Source: Paracidovorax wautersii
GTDB lineage: Bacteria; Pseudomonadota; Gammaproteobacteria; Burkholderiales; Burkholderiaceae_C
Reading direction: 5' to 3'
Assembly: GCF_900113035.1 (NCBI RefSeq)
Contig: NZ_FONX01000004.1
Span: 356,674 to 420,673, forward strand
DNA length: 64,000 nucleotides
A program made the translations under genes and the position numbers. Positions 39,178-49,618 of this stretch are shown here, piece by piece. How positions within the stretch are numbered: the first letter of the stretch is position 1; the number at the start of each line of letters is the position of its first letter. A model generated the notes under the pieces. The model was not told where the DNA came from and ran no database searches. It was given only the letters and a program-made list of their open reading frames with translations.

Positions 39178-40224
39178 TCAGCGGATGGCCGGCACGGCCT
39201 GCAGTGCGCGCACCGCCGTCTCGCCCATGGCCGCGCCGAACTTCTTGGCCAGCCGCTCGGCGACGTTGTCGCGGCGGGTGTAGTCGATCACGTCCTCGGC
39301 CTTGACCACTTCGCGGGCCACGTAGTCCAGGTTGCCCAGGTGGTCGGCCAGACCCATTTCCACGGCCTGCTGGCCGGTCCAGAACAGGCCGCTGAAGGTT
39401 TCGTCGGTCACCTTCAGGCGGGCGCCGCGGCCCTTCTTGACCACGGCGATGAACTGCTCGTGGATCTGGTCGAGCATCTGCTGCGCGAAGGCGCGCTGCT
39501 TTTCCGACATGGGGCTGAACGGGTCGAGGAAGCCCTTGTTCGCGCCGGAGGTGATGAGCCGGCGCTCCACGCCCAGCTTGTCCATGGCACCGGTGAAGCC
39601 GAAGCCGTCCATCAGCACGCCGATGCTGCCGACGATGCTGGCCTTGTCCACGTAGATCTCGTCGGCCGCCGAGGCGATGTAGTAGGCGGCCGAGGCGCAG
39701 CTTTCTTCCACCACGGCATAGACCGGCTTGTTGTACTTGGCCTTGAGGCGCACGATCTCGTCATTGATGATGCCCGCCTGCACCGGGCTGCCGCCCGGCG
39801 AATTGATGAGCAGCACCACGGCCTGCGAGCCGGAATCCTCGAAGGCGCTGCGCATGGCGGCCACGACGAATTCGGCGCTCGCATCGGCGCCGGCGGCGAT
39901 CTCGCCCTTGATGTCCACCACGGCCGTGTGGGGCGTGGACTTGCTCACGGTGGCGGCGTCGCGCTGCAGCACCACCCAGGCGATGGCGATGGCGAAGACC
40001 AGCCAGGCCAGGCGCGAGAAGGTGCGCCAGCGGCGCGCCGAGCGCTGCTCGGACAGCGTGGAGAAAACGAGCTTTTCGAGCACGTCGCGCTCCCAGCCGG
40101 GGCGATCGGCGACGGCAGCGGCGGGCTTCGCTACTTTTTCAGGAGCACCCTGCGCCCACAGATCGGGCGTGGGGGACGGATTCTCCGCGGGACCCGTTGG
40201 ATCGGTGCGGGTGGGATCGGTCAT
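39178..40224 (-). CDS. sppA: Signal peptide peptidase SppA-like S49 protease
   Basis: Membrane-anchored Ser/Lys protease that clears cleaved signal peptides. One membrane segment (about 72-87). Catalytic Ser178 in SCASAAYYIA and Lys230 in GANKGFLDPF. 348 residues, the single-domain short form. Residues about 17-33 of the cytosolic N-terminus are encoded by palindromic element copy 10. Confidence 0.94.
   Translation of the reverse strand: MTDPTRTDPTGPAENPSPTPDLWAQGAPEKVAKPAAAVADRPGWERDVLEKLVFSTLSEQRSARRWRTFSRLAWLVFAIAIAWVVLQRDAATVSKSTPHTAVVDIKGEIAAGADASAEFVVAAMRSAFEDSGSQAVVLLINSPGGSPVQAGIINDEIVRLKAKYNKPVYAVVEESCASAAYYIASAADEIYVDKASIVGSIGVLMDGFGFTGAMDKLGVERRLITSGANKGFLDPFSPMSEKQRAFAQQMLDQIHEQFIAVVKKGRGARLKVTDETFSGLFWTGQQAVEMGLADHLGNLDYVAREVVKAEDVIDYTRRDNVAERLAKKFGAAMGETAVRALQAVPAIR
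40126..40175 (+). repeat. Dispersed palindromic element, copy 10 (inside sppA)
   Basis: Plus strand: CTTCGCTACTTTTTCAGGAG, CACCCT, GCGCCC-loop-GGGCG. Diverged but keeps GCTAC, AGC and the paired GCGCCC/GGGCG. In frame in sppA. Confidence 0.4.
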
Positions 40225-40227
40225 GAA

Positions 40228-40656
40228 TCAGAACTCTACGGGTTGGAGGTGGGGCGCAGTATGCCAGCGGACCATGCCGCCGCTTTCGGAGATGGCGATT
40301 TTCACCAGCCCGCCGCGGCAGGGGCCGCCCACGCAATGGCCATTGTCCGGCCGGTAGGCGGCGCCGTGGGTGGCGCAGAGCAGCCAGTTGCCGGTGTCGT
40401 CGAAGATGCGGCCGGGCTGGTAGTCCAGCTCGATCGGCACATGGGTGCAGCGGTTCAGATAGGCATGCACGCGGCCCTGGTAGCGCACGGCGAAGGCGCG
40501 GCTGACCTGGCCGTAGCGGACCACGTCGAACGCCACGGCGAGGCCGCCCTCGACCAGATCGGCCGACGGGCAGAGCTCGATCTCGCGCGGCGCGGGCTCG
40601 GCGTCGGGGCCTGCGCCGGGCGGCAGCGGAGCGGGTGCGGGAGTGGACGGGTCCAC
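40228..40656 (-). CDS. Rieske [2Fe-2S] protein
   Basis: 142-residue stand-alone Rieske ferredoxin-like protein. Cluster ligands in NRCTHV (Cys, His) and LLCATHGA (Cys, His). Pro-rich N-terminus. GTG 40656 is the likely start, with AAGGAAG six bases upstream; no ATG fits. Three bases before sppA and after the phosphatase gene, so probably cotranscribed. Electron partner unknown. Confidence 0.88.
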   Translation of the reverse strand: MDPSTPAPAPLPPGAGPDAEPAPREIELCPSADLVEGGLAVAFDVVRYGQVSRAFAVRYQGRVHAYLNRCTHVPIELDYQPGRIFDDTGNWLLCATHGAAYRPDNGHCVGGPCRGGLVKIAISESGGMVRWHTAPHLQPVEF

Positions 40657-40700
40657 GGCTGCTTCCTTCTGTTCTGTCTTGCTCGATGGGCCGCGCCCGG

Positions 40701-41369
40701 TCAGGCCTGCTGCAGCAGGCCCTCGTGCAGTTCGCGCAGGTCGTGGGCCACGAACAACGGATTCAGTGGCTCGAAGCTCGCGGGCTCGTGCGCGCCGTAG
40801 CTCACGCCCACGCTGGCGCAGCCGGCGTTCAGCGCCATCTGCAAGTCGTGGGTGGTGTCGCCGATCATCAGCGTGCGCTCGGGCGGCACGCCGAATTCGG
40901 CCATCAGCTCCTGCAGCATCAGCGGATGCGGCTTGCCGGCGGTCTCGTCGGCGGTGCGCGAGGCATCGAACACGCCGCGCAGCGCGTCGGTGTGCAGCAG
41001 CTCGTCCAGCCCCCGGCGGCTCTTGCCGGTGGCCACGGCCAGCAGGTGGCCGCGCTCGCGCAGCGCCTGCAGCATGGGCATCACGCCGTCGAAGAGGCTC
41101 AGGTCGTCCTGGTGCTTCAGATAGTGGTAACGGTAGCGGTTGCCCAGCTCGGCATGTTTGGCCGGCGGCACGTCGGGCGCGGCGTGGGCCAGCGCCTGAG
41201 AGAGGCTCATGCCGATCACCCAGGCGGCGGCCTGGTCGCTGGGCACGGTGCCACCCACGTCGCGCACCGCTTCCTGGATGCAGCGCACGATGATGGCGGT
41301 GGAGTCGTAGAGCGTGCCGTCCCAATCGAAGGCGATCAGGTCGAAACGGCGGGGGCGGGAGGTATTCAT
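40701..41369 (-). CDS. HAD-family hydrolase, phosphoglycolate-phosphatase-like
   Basis: 222 residues. HAD motif I FDWDGTLYD (Asp15, Asp17), motif II VATGKS and motif IV GDTTHDLQMA. Cap domain C1-type. The RluC-gph pairing is common in Burkholderiales. One-base overlap with rluC. Substrate specificity is inferred. Confidence 0.92.
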   Translation of the reverse strand: MNTSRPRRFDLIAFDWDGTLYDSTAIIVRCIQEAVRDVGGTVPSDQAAAWVIGMSLSQALAHAAPDVPPAKHAELGNRYRYHYLKHQDDLSLFDGVMPMLQALRERGHLLAVATGKSRRGLDELLHTDALRGVFDASRTADETAGKPHPLMLQELMAEFGVPPERTLMIGDTTHDLQMALNAGCASVGVSYGAHEPASFEPLNPLFVAHDLRELHEGLLQQA

Positions 41370-42382
41370 CAGGCGGGTCCGGAAACGTAGTCGGCCAGTT
41401 CGGGCGGCAGTTCGGCGCGCAATTCCACGCGCTCGGCACTGGCCGGGTGGGTGAACTGTAGCCGCCATGCATGAAGGAACATGCGCTTGAGGCCCAGCTT
41501 CTGCAGCCGCCGGTTGAGGTCGAAATCGCCGTATTTGTCGTCGCCCACGATGCCGTGCCCCTGGCTGGAGAGGTGGACGCGGATCTGGTGCGTGCGGCCG
41601 GTCTTGATGGTGACTTCGAGCAGGCTCATGGCGGGCAGCCCCTGCTGCGGGCGCGGCGGCAGCACCGAGCGCACCTTGACCAGGGTGATCGAGCGCATGC
41701 CGTCCGGGTCGTCGGCCGTGGTGGTGCGCACGCGCCGCTCGCCATCGGCCTGCAGGTATTTGTGCAGCGGCGTGTCGATCACCTTCTTGTTGGCCGGCCA
41801 GGTGCCGGCCACCAGGGCCAGATAGGTCTTGCCCGTTTCGCGTTCGCGGAACTGGTCCTGCAGCGCCACCAGCGACGAGCGCCGCTTGGCCACCAGCAAA
41901 ATGCCCGAGGTCTCGCGGTCCAGCCGGTGCACGAGCTCCAGGAATTTCGCCTGCGGCCGGGCCTGGCGCAGCTGCTCGATCACGCCGAAGCTCACGCCGC
42001 TGCCGCCATGCACCGCCGTTCCGGCGGGCTTGTCGATGGCGATGAGGTAGTCGTCTTCAAGCAGTACCGGAAATTCGCGCGCGGGCGCCGGGCGCTCGGC
42101 CTTTTCGGCCACCTTGTCGGACACGCGCACCGGCGGCAGGCGCACCTGGTCGCCGTCCTCCACGCGGGTGTCGGCGCTGGCGCGGCCCTTGTTGATGCGC
42201 ACTTCGCCGCTGCGGATGATGCGATAGACGTGGGTCTTGGGAACGCCCTTCAAATGGCGTATCAAAAAGTTGTCGAGCCGCTGGCCGGCCGACTCCGCAT
42301 CGACCTGCACGATGCGGGCCGACGGTACTGTCGCGGCCGGGGCAGAGTCTGGGACCGGTTTGCCCCCTATAATGTGTTTCAC
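41369..42382 (-). CDS. rluC: 23S rRNA pseudouridine(955/2504/2580) synthase
   Basis: S4 domain (RLDNFLIRHLKGVPKTHVYR) then RluA-type catalytic domain with Asp in HRLDRETSG and the later KTGRTHQIRVH. 337 residues from GTG 42382; no in-frame ATG is nearer and the longer reading frame enters the rne leader. Divergent from rne as in E. coli. Confidence 0.94.
   Translation of the reverse strand: MKHIIGGKPVPDSAPAATVPSARIVQVDAESAGQRLDNFLIRHLKGVPKTHVYRIIRSGEVRINKGRASADTRVEDGDQVRLPPVRVSDKVAEKAERPAPAREFPVLLEDDYLIAIDKPAGTAVHGGSGVSFGVIEQLRQARPQAKFLELVHRLDRETSGILLVAKRRSSLVALQDQFRERETGKTYLALVAGTWPANKKVIDTPLHKYLQADGERRVRTTTADDPDGMRSITLVKVRSVLPPRPQQGLPAMSLLEVTIKTGRTHQIRVHLSSQGHGIVGDDKYGDFDLNRRLQKLGLKRMFLHAWRLQFTHPASAERVELRAELPPELADYVSGPA
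42368..42373 (+). promoter_or_regulatory. Putative rne promoter -10
   Basis: TATAAT, with no good -35. It overlaps the start region of divergent rluC. It would give rne a 5' leader of about 600 bases. Confidence 0.5.
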
Positions 42383-42983
42383 CTGCGCTACGTTGTGTAA
42401 GTGGTTGATTTGTCTGGAGTTTAGTCCACCCAACCCGGCATGCTGCGCAGGAGGTCGATTGCCCACGGGCGTCGTGTGCGCGGATTGCAGGCCTGGATGC
42501 CTGTGCAGCCCACATGTCGCGCGGCAGGCTGACGAATTGAAACACTGAACACGGAATCCCCAAGCCGGCCGGTCGCCCCACACGGGCACCACAGGTCGGC
42601 GGATCGAAGCGACAACTATGTGGGCATTGCTGGCTTGGATTGCGACCCTTTGGCAGAGGCATGCGCCTCTGGCATGGGTGCGTGACATGCCCGCAGCGCC
42701 CGTCCGGCAAGTGCCAGCCGCTATACCTTTCGTAGCGGTCCTCTGCGCAGCCCGGCTCGCCCCCATCCACGCGCCACCACCTCGCCTGCGAAGCTAGACG
42801 CTTTGCAGCCGCGCGGCATCCGGCCATTCCTCCCTTCGTTTCGATGCGTCAGTCCAGGCAATCACGGCTCCTCTAGAGCCCGTCATTGGTTTGGAAATCC
42901 GCGGCACGCGCGGCCAGCAGCTTGAGCACGACAAGCCAGCAGCTGCCGGGCGCGCCGCAACGACAACGAAAAGGAATCGCATC
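42383..42983 (+). promoter_or_regulatory. Long rne leader with hairpins
   Basis: About 600 bases without a conserved gene. Contains a perfect hairpin CAGAGGC-ATGC-GCCTCTG (42654-42671) and CCGCTA/TAGCGG at 42718-42738, the latter within palindromic element copy 11. A 59-codon ORF (42618-42797) spans both and has no visible ribosome site, so coding is doubtful. In E. coli the rne leader mediates autoregulation by RNase E; a parallel role is inference. Confidence 0.5.
42689..42740 (-). repeat. Dispersed palindromic element, copy 11 (rne leader)
   Basis: Minus strand: GACCGCTACGAAAGGTATAGC, given here in part as CGCTACGAAAGGTATAGC, GGCTG, GCACTTG-loop-GGGCGCTGC. The left arm forms CCGCTA/TAGCGG. 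Confidence 0.55.
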
Positions 42984-45900
42984 ATGAAGCGGATGCTCAT
43001 CAACGCCACGCAGCCCGAAGAACGGCGTCTTGCCATCGTGGACGGCCAGAAGCTGCTGGACTATGAGATCGAGATCGAGGGACGCGAACAACGCAAGGGC
43101 AACATCTACAAGGCGGTGGTGACGCGCGTCGAGCCGTCGCTGGAAGCCTGCTTCGTCGATTACGGCGAAGACCGCCACGGCTTCCTGCCGTTCAAGGAAA
43201 TCTCCCGCCAGTACTTCGCCGAAGGCGTCTCGCCCAATCAGGCACGCATCAACGACGTGATCCGCGAAGGCCAGGAACTGCTGGTGCAGGTCGAGAAGGA
43301 AGAGCGCGGCAACAAGGGCGCGGCCCTCACCACCTTCGTGAGCCTGGCCGGCCGCTACGTGGTACTGATGCCCAACAACCCCCGCGGCGGCGGCGTCTCG
43401 CGCCGCATCGAGGGCGAGGACCGTGCCGAGCTCAAGGAGGCGATGGACCAGCTCGAGTACCCCAAGGGCATGAGCATCATCGCGCGCACCGCCGGCATCG
43501 GCCGCTCGGCGCCCGAACTGCAGTGGGACCTGAACTACCTGCTCAAGCTCTGGACCGCCATCGACGGCGCGGCCAAGGGCGGCAAGGGCGCCTTCCTGAT
43601 CTACCAGGAATCGTCTCTGGTCATCCGCGCCATCCGCGACTACTTCAACAACGACATCGGTGACATCCTCATCGACACCGACGACATCTACGAGCAGGCG
43701 CACCAGTTCATGGCGCACGTCATGCCCGAGCATGCCTCCAAGGTCAAGCGCTACCGCGACGACGCGGCGCTCTTCAGCCGCTTCCAGATCGAGCACCAGA
43801 TCGAGTCGGCCTACGCCCGCACCGTGACCCTGCCCTCCGGCGGCGCCATCGTGATCGACCACACCGAAGCCCTGGTCTCCGTGGACGTGAACTCGGCCCG
43901 CGCCATCAAGGGCGGCGACATCGAGGAAACCGCCACCCGCACCAACCTGGAAGCCGCCGACGAAGTGGCCCGCCAGATGCGCCTGCGCGACCTGGGCGGC
44001 CTGATCGTGATCGACTTCATCGACATGGAAGAGTCGAAGAACCGCCGCGAAGTGGAAAACCGCCTGCGCGACGCGCTGCGCCAGGACCGCGCCCGCGTGC
44101 AGTTCGGCACGATCAGCAAGTTCGGCCTGATGGAAATGAGCCGCCAGCGCCTCAAGCCCGCGCTGTCGGAAGGCTCGTCCATCCCCTGCCCGCGCTGCGG
44201 CGGCTCCGGCCACATCCGCGACACGGAAAGCTCCGCCCTGCAGATCCTGCGGATCATCCAGGAAGAGTCCATGAAGGACAACACGGCCGCCGTGCACTGC
44301 CAGGTGCCCGTGGAAGTGGCCTCGTTCCTGCTGAACGAAAAGCGCACCGAGATCGCCAAGATCGAACTCAAGCAGCGCGTGGCCGTGCTGATGGTGCCCA
44401 ACAAGACGCTGGAAACGCCGAACTACAAGCTCGAGCGCCTCAAGCACGACGACCCGCGCCTGGACCACATCGAAGCCAGCTACAAGCTCGCCGAGGAAGT
44501 CGAGGACCCGACCGCCGTCACGCGCCGCTCGCAGGAACCCACCAACCGCCAGACCCCGGTGATCAAGGGCGTGCTGCCCGACGCGCCCGCTCCGGTGGCC
44601 GAACCCCGCCCCGAAGGCGCCACCCGCGCACCGCGCAACGGTGCTGCGGCCCCTGCGCAGCCTGCCGCCGCGGCCCGCCCGGCCCAGGCACCGGCCGCAC
44701 CCGTGCGCCCGGCGCCGGTGCAGGAGCAAGGCTTCCTCGCCTGGCTCAAGAGCCTGTTCGGCTTCGGCCCGGCGCCTGCGCCGGTCGCAGCCCCCGCCCC
44801 GGCACCCGCTGCCACGCCCGAAGCCGGTAACGGCCAACGCGGCGAAGCCCGCCGCGATGGCCGCGGCCGCCGCAACGAAGGCCGTGATGGCCGCCCAGGC
44901 CAGCGCGACGCCGCCGGCAACGGCACGAACGGCAATGGCACCGGCGAAGGCCGTGGCCGCCGCAACGAAGGCCGCGAAGGCCGCGCCGCCGAGGGCCGTG
45001 AAGGTCGCGAGGCCCGCGAGGGACGCGAGAGCCGTCCGCCCCGCGAAGGCCTGGAAGGCCGTGAAAGCCGCAACGGCCGCGAAGGCCGCGAGAGCCGTGG
45101 CGACCGCCCCGAAGGCGAAGCCCGCCGCGAGGGCCGTGAAGGCCGCGGTGGCCGCGAACGAGGCGAACGCGGCGAGCCGCGCAGCGCATCGGCCGCACTG
45201 CCCGCTGACGGCATGCCCGCAGCAGCGGTGGCCGCTGCCGCAGGCGTGGCCCTGGACGACGCGAACGGCGAAGCCCGCACCGAGCGCGCACCGCGCAATG
45301 GTGAACGCAACGGCGAGCGCGGCCCACGTGGCGAGCGTGGCGGCGAAGGCCGTGAACGCGGCGAGCGCGGCAGCCGAGGCGAACGTGGTGGACGTGGCGA
45401 ACGCGCACCGCGCCAAGGCGACGGCGCAGCCCCCGCTGCAGGCGACTTCGCCGAAGCCGTGTCGCCCCTGGCCGCCCTGCCCGATCTGGACCTGAACAGT
45501 CCCGACTCCGCAACGGCAGCCCCCAGCGCCGGCCCCGCCAACGGCGGCGAGGAAGGCCGCCAGCGCCGCTCCCGCGACCGCTATGGCCGTGACCGCCGCG
45601 ATCGCGCCGACCGTGGCGACCGCGCCCCGCGCGACGCCGAGGCCGCAGCCGGCGAAGGCCAGCAGGCACCGGTAGAAGCCGCCGCAGCGCAAGCCTTCGA
45701 TGCCCCCGCCGCAGCCGCACAGCCGCAGGCAGGCGCCGACGCCGCGCAGGACGCGCCGCGCCGCAGCTACTTCAATGCAGCGGCCGCTGCTGCCGCCCCG
45801 GCAGCGCAGGCCACGGCAGAAGTGGCAGCGCCTGCCGCAGCAGCCGAAGCTCAGCCATCCGAGCCCGCAGCCGCTCCGGTTGCCGCCGCTCCGGTTGCCG

Positions 45901-46328
45901 CCGCTCCGGTTGCCGCCGCTCCCGTGGCAGCTGCACCGGTCGCGGCAGCCCCGGCCGCACCGGCGCCCATGCCCGCACCGGCTCCGGCACCCGTGGCAGC
46001 AGCAGCACCGGCTCCCGCAGCCGCTGCTCCGGCGGAAAGCGCCATGCCCCGCGTGCAGACCTTCGAGCTGCCCGTGCAGGAGCTGATCTCGGTGGCCCAA
46101 GGCTCCGGCCTGGAATGGGTCAATTCCGACGCCGAGAAGATCGCTGCCGCACAGGCCGCCATCGCCGCCGAACCCCGCCCGGTGCATGTGCCGCGCGAAC
46201 GGCCCCCGGTGGTGGTGCTGGACGAAGGCCCGCTGGTGCTGGTGGAAACCCGCCGCGACCTGCGCGACCTGACGCTGCCGTTCGAGCAGCAACAGCAAGC
46301 GCCGCATCAGCCATCCACCACGGCGTGA
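42984..46328 (+). CDS. rne: Ribonuclease E
   Basis: Main mRNA-decay and RNA-processing endonuclease, scaffold of the degradosome. S1 domain (about 36-120); catalytic Asp301 (VDVNSAR) and Asp344 (DFIDM); zinc-link Cys402/Cys405 (CPRCGGSG). After residue 520 the chain is disordered: an Arg/Glu/Gly stretch (RGE, GRE units), then Ala/Pro repeats, ending in a conserved short motif [11 protein letters not shown] and [14 protein letters not shown]. 1114 residues. ATG 42984 has AAAAGGAA upstream. The huge antisense frame is a GC artefact. Confidence 0.96.
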   Translation: MKRMLINATQPEERRLAIVDGQKLLDYEIEIEGREQRKGNIYKAVVTRVEPSLEACFVDYGEDRHGFLPFKEISRQYFAEGVSPNQARINDVIREGQELLVQVEKEERGNKGAALTTFVSLAGRYVVLMPNNPRGGGVSRRIEGEDRAELKEAMDQLEYPKGMSIIARTAGIGRSAPELQWDLNYLLKLWTAIDGAAKGGKGAFLIYQESSLVIRAIRDYFNNDIGDILIDTDDIYEQAHQFMAHVMPEHASKVKRYRDDAALFSRFQIEHQIESAYARTVTLPSGGAIVIDHTEALVSVDVNSARAIKGGDIEETATRTNLEAADEVARQMRLRDLGGLIVIDFIDMEESKNRREVENRLRDALRQDRARVQFGTISKFGLMEMSRQRLKPALSEGSSIPCPRCGGSGHIRDTESSALQILRIIQEESMKDNTAAVHCQVPVEVASFLLNEKRTEIAKIELKQRVAVLMVPNKTLETPNYKLERLKHDDPRLDHIEASYKLAEEVEDPTAVTRRSQEPTNRQTPVIKGVLPDAPAPVAEPRPEGATRAPRNGAAAPAQPAAAARPAQAPAAPVRPAPVQEQGFLAWLKSLFGFGPAPAPVAAPAPAPAATPEAGNGQRGEARRDGRGRRNEGRDGRPGQRDAAGNGTNGNGTGEGRGRRNEGREGRAAEGREGREAREGRESRPPREGLEGRESRNGREGRESRGDRPEGEARREGREGRGGRERGERGEPRSASAALPADGMPAAAVAAAAGVALDDANGEARTERAPRNGERNGERGPRGERGGEGRERGERGSRGERGGRGERAPRQGDGAAPAAGDFAEAVSPLAALPDLDLNSPDSATAAPSAGPANGGEEGRQRRSRDRYGRDRRDRADRGDRAPRDAEAAAGEGQQAPVEAAAAQAFDAPAAAAQPQAGADAAQDAPRRSYFNAAAAAAAPAAQATAEVAAPAAAAEAQPSEPAAAPVAAAPVAAAPVAAAPVAAAPVAAAPAAPAPMPAPAPAPVAAAAPAPAAAAPAESAMPRVQTFELPVQELISVAQGSGLEWVNSDAEKIAAAQAAIAAEPRPVHVPRERPPVVVLDEGPLVLVETRRDLRDLTLPFEQQQQAPHQPSTTA
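45871..45930. repeat. 15-bp tandem repeat in rne
   Basis: CCGCTCCGGTTGCCG three times perfectly (45871-45915), plus a degenerate fourth unit, encoding APVAA repeats in the disordered C-terminus. Copy number may vary. Confidence 0.9.
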
Positions 46329-46352
46329 TGCCGCGGTAGTGGCCGCGCAGGC

Positions 46353-46390
46353 GGCCAGCAGCCAGGGGCAAGCCCCCTGCCCTGCTGGCC
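46353..46390. repeat. Large hairpin downstream of rne
   Basis: GGCCAGCAG (46353-46361) pairs with CTGCTGGCC (46382-46390), and inner CAGGGG with CCCCTG. No T-tract follows. It may stabilise the rne 3' end or end transcription weakly. Confidence 0.6.
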
Positions 46391-46518
46391 GGCCCGCGCT
46401 TGAGGCACACTGCCTCCTCGTTCCCTTTCTGCGGCCCTTCACGGGCCGCAGCCCATTGCGGGGCGCCTCCATCGCCCGCCCCGCTCCCACCGATCACTCA
46501 CGACAGGCCCGCACCGCC

Positions 46519-47298
46519 ATGCTGTTTCTGCTGTCCCCCGCCAAATCGCTGGATTACGACACGCCGCTGCCCGAAGGCCTGCCGCACACGCAGCCGCAGT
46601 TCGTGGCCGACTCCACCCGGCTGATCGAGGTGCTGCGCGGACAATCGCCGCAGCAGATCGCATCGCTCATGCACATCAGCGACGCGCTGGCCGCGCTGAA
46701 CGTGGGCCGCTATGCAGCCTGGGAACCGAAGTTCACGGCCGCCAATTCGCGCCAGGCCGTGATGGCCTTCAACGGCGACGTCTATGAGGGCCTGCAGGCG
46801 CAGAGCCTCACGCCGGACGAGCTGGACTGGGCGCAGCAGCACCTGGGCATCCTGAGCGGCCTCTACGGCGTGCTGCGCCCGCTGGACCGCATGCAGCCCT
46901 ACCGGCTGGAGATGGGCACGCGCCTGGCCACCGATGCCGGCGCCAACCTCTACCAGTTCTGGGGCTCGCGCATCGCCGAGCACCTCAACACCCGGCTGCA
47001 GGCCGACGCCACGCCGGTGGTGGTCAACCTGGCCTCGCAGGAATACTTCAAGTCGGTGGACCGCAAGGTGCTCAAGGCCCGCGTGATCGAATGCGTGTTC
47101 GAGGACTGGAAAGGCGGCACCTACAAGATCATCAGCTTCCACGCCAAGCGCGCGCGCGGGCTGATGGCGCGCCACGCCATCCAGCACCGGGTGGCAACCC
47201 CGCGCCAGCTCGAGGGTTTTGATGCGGAGGGCTATGCTTTTGCCCCTGCCGCGTCCGCGCCCGACCGCCTGGTGTTCCGCCGCAAGACCGCCGGCTGA
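46519..47298 (+). CDS. yaaA: YaaA family peroxide-stress protein
   Basis: DUF328 protein; E. coli YaaA limits free iron under H2O2 stress. Opens [16 protein letters not shown], with FNGDVYEGL and [21 protein letters not shown]. 259 residues. ATG 46519 chosen by the conserved MLFLLSPAK. Confidence 0.95.
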   Translation: MLFLLSPAKSLDYDTPLPEGLPHTQPQFVADSTRLIEVLRGQSPQQIASLMHISDALAALNVGRYAAWEPKFTAANSRQAVMAFNGDVYEGLQAQSLTPDELDWAQQHLGILSGLYGVLRPLDRMQPYRLEMGTRLATDAGANLYQFWGSRIAEHLNTRLQADATPVVVNLASQEYFKSVDRKVLKARVIECVFEDWKGGTYKIISFHAKRARGLMARHAIQHRVATPRQLEGFDAEGYAFAPAASAPDRLVFRRKTAG

Positions 47299-47352
47299 GC
47301 GCCAGGGCACGGGCCGCCTCCGTTCCACGCCAACGCACGCACGACGACCGCC

Positions 47353-48261
47353 ATGTCTTCCCAATCCCGTTCTGCCTCTGCCTCTGCAACCACCTTGCGC
47401 CAGCCCGTCACGCCGGAGTTGCGCGCCTGGATCATCGAACAGGCCGAGGCCGGCTTCACCGGCCCGGTGGTGCTGCAGTCCATGCTGGACGCGGGCTGGG
47501 ACGAGGCCGTCGCCGTGCACGCCATGGAAACGGTGCTGACCGATGCGCTGCGCGACAAGACCCAGCCCGGCTCTGCCGGCGCAGCGGCGCCGAAGACCGC
47601 GCAGCGCCCCATCCCCGAGCCCGACCTGAGCCAGTCGCCCGCCCGCATCGACGTGGGCGACCGCGAGGTCGAGGTGCTGATGTCGCTGCATGCGCCCCGC
47701 GTCGTGCTGTTCGGCAACCTGCTCTCGCCTGAGGAATGCGATGCGCTCATCGCCGCCGCCGAGCCGCGCATGGCGCGCTCGCTGACTGTGGCGACGCGCA
47801 CCGGCGGCGAAGAGGTCAACGACGACCGCACCAGCGACGGCATGTTCTTCCAGCGTGGAGAGAACGACGTCGTCGCGCGGCTGGAGGCGCGCATCGCGCA
47901 ACTCGTGCGCTGGCCCGTCGAGAACGGCGAAGGCCTGCAGGTGCTGCACTACCGCCCGGGCGCCGAGTACAAGCCGCACTACGACTATTTCGATCCCGAA
48001 GAGCCCGGCACGCCCACCATCCTGCGGCGCGGCGGCCAGCGCGTGGCCACGCTGGTGATCTACCTGAACGACCCCGAGCAAGGCGGCGGCACCACCTTCC
48101 CCGACGTGCAGCTGGAAGTGGCCCCGCGTCGCGGCAATGCCGTGTTCTTCAGCTACGACCGGCCGCACCCCGGCACCCGCAGCCTGCATGGCGGCGCGCC
48201 CGTCATCCGCGGCGAGAAATGGATCGCCACCAAGTGGCTGCGCGAACGGGAATTCCGCTGA
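47353..48261 (+). CDS. 2OG-Fe(II) oxygenase, prolyl 4-hydroxylase type
   Basis: 302 residues. A helical N-domain (about 15-60) precedes the P4Hc jelly roll. Iron ligands are in HYDYFD and SLHGG, with the 2OG-binding Lys in [11 protein letters not shown]. Typical of bacterial P4H-like proteins; substrate unknown. Confidence 0.9.
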   Translation: MSSQSRSASASATTLRQPVTPELRAWIIEQAEAGFTGPVVLQSMLDAGWDEAVAVHAMETVLTDALRDKTQPGSAGAAAPKTAQRPIPEPDLSQSPARIDVGDREVEVLMSLHAPRVVLFGNLLSPEECDALIAAAEPRMARSLTVATRTGGEEVNDDRTSDGMFFQRGENDVVARLEARIAQLVRWPVENGEGLQVLHYRPGAEYKPHYDYFDPEEPGTPTILRRGGQRVATLVIYLNDPEQGGGTTFPDVQLEVAPRRGNAVFFSYDRPHPGTRSLHGGAPVIRGEKWIATKWLREREFR

Positions 48262-48302
48262 AGCCTTCCCGTGTGCCTCAGGCCATGGATCGACCCCAAA
48301 AT

Positions 48303-48354
48303 GGCCTGCAGCCCGCCCTGCATCTGCGCACTGCGCTATCAAATTGATACCAAA
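48303..48354 (-). repeat. Dispersed palindromic element, copy 12 (prmC start)
   Basis: Minus strand: TTTGGTATCAATTTGATAGC, GCAGT, GCGC-loop-GGCGGGCTGCAGGCC. Clear member. The likely TTG start of prmC lies within its left arm. Confidence 0.7.
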
Positions 48355-49189
48355 CCCCACCACCCCGCAGACCGTCGCCCAGGCACTCGCCCAGGCCCAG
48401 GCACAAGGCCTGGCCCGCATCGATGCGCAACTGCTGCTGCTGCACACGCTGGGCCGCCCGCACGGCGACCGCGCCTGGCTGCTGGTGCATGACACCGATC
48501 CGCTCGGCCTGGCAGCCCAGGAGGGCTTCGAACGCCTGTGCCGCCGCCGCGCGGCCGGCGAGCCCGTCGCCTACCTCACCGGCACCAAGGAGTTCTACGG
48601 CCTGCCCCTGCAGGTGGATGCACGCGTGCTCGACCCGCGCCCCGACACCGAAACCCTGGTGGACTGGGCGCTCGAAGCGATCGCCCCCCTGCCCGCCCCA
48701 CGCGTGGTGGACCTGGGCACCGGCAGCGGCGCCATCGCCCTGGCCCTGCAGCGGCAGCGCCCCACGGCACAGGTCACGGCCGTGGACGCCAGCGCCGATG
48801 CGCTGGAAGTGGCCCGCGGCAACGCCCAGCGCCTGGGCCTGCCCGTGCAGATGCGCCACGGCCACTGGCTGGACGGCATCGAGGGCCCCTTCGATCTGAT
48901 CGTGAGCAACCCGCCCTACATCGCCGAGGGCGACCCGCATCTGGCCGCCCTCACGCACGAACCTGCCCAGGCCCTGGCCAGCGGCGCCGACGGTCTGGAC
49001 GACATCCGCACCATCGTGCAGCAGGCCCCGGCCCGGCTCGCGGCAGGCGGCTGGCTGCTGCTGGAGCACGGCTGGGACCAGGCCGAAGCCGTGCAGGCGC
49101 TGCTGAGCGCGGCCGGCTTCGCGCAGGTGCAAAGCCGCGCCGACCTGGCGGGCGTGGCGCGCTGCACGGGCGGCATGCGCCCCCTGTGA
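48344..49189 (+). CDS. prmC: Peptide chain release factor N5-glutamine methyltransferase
   Basis: Methylates the GGQ glutamine of RF1/RF2. Helical N-domain with [17 protein letters not shown] motif [13 protein letters not shown] and catalytic NPPY at about 189-192. No ATG fits; TTG 48344 gives 281 residues and starts inside a palindromic element. Start therefore moderate. Followed by grxD. prfA, the usual upstream neighbour, is absent. Confidence 0.94.
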   Translation: MIPNPTTPQTVAQALAQAQAQGLARIDAQLLLLHTLGRPHGDRAWLLVHDTDPLGLAAQEGFERLCRRRAAGEPVAYLTGTKEFYGLPLQVDARVLDPRPDTETLVDWALEAIAPLPAPRVVDLGTGSGAIALALQRQRPTAQVTAVDASADALEVARGNAQRLGLPVQMRHGHWLDGIEGPFDLIVSNPPYIAEGDPHLAALTHEPAQALASGADGLDDIRTIVQQAPARLAAGGWLLLEHGWDQAEAVQALLSAAGFAQVQSRADLAGVARCTGGMRPL

Positions 49190-49294
49190 CAAGACGCCCC
49201 GGCCGTGCGCCGCACGCCGCGCCGCAGACAGTGAAATAATCATGCATTCGCTGCGGCGCCCTGGCCACAGCCCATTCCTTCAGGAGATTCACCC

Positions 49295-49618
49295 ATGAGC
49301 GACGCACAGCAACGCATCGACGCCCTCGTCAAATCCAACGACATCCTGCTGTTCATGAAGGGCAGCGCCAGCTTTCCGATGTGCGGCTTCTCCGGCCGTG
49401 CCATCCAGATCCTGAAAGCCTGCGGCGTGGACCCCAAGAGCGTGGCCACCGTGAACGTGCTGGAAGATCCGGAAATCCGCCAGGGCATCAAGGAATACAG
49501 CAACTGGCCCACCATCCCGCAGCTCTACGTCAAGGGCGAATTCATCGGCGGCTCGGACATCATGATGGAGATGTACGAGTCGGGCGAGCTCAAGCAAGTG
49601 CTGGGCACGCCCCAGTAA
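49295..49618 (+). CDS. grxD: Monothiol glutaredoxin (CGFS)
   Basis: Fe-S cluster carrier. Active site CGFS from Cys30 and the conserved NWPTIPQLYVKGEFIGGSDI region (partly quoted). 107 residues, usual length. Confidence 0.97.
   Translation: MSDAQQRIDALVKSNDILLFMKGSASFPMCGFSGRAIQILKACGVDPKSVATVNVLEDPEIRQGIKEYSNWPTIPQLYVKGEFIGGSDIMMEMYESGELKQVLGTPQ

Noticed and set aside
42618..42797. 59-codon ORF in the rne leader
   Set aside because: No ribosome site and it crosses a palindromic element; likely chance, kept only as a note.
42873..46490. 1205-codon antisense ORF over rne
   Set aside because: GC-rich third positions keep the antisense frame open; low-complexity, no motifs, while rne itself is certain.
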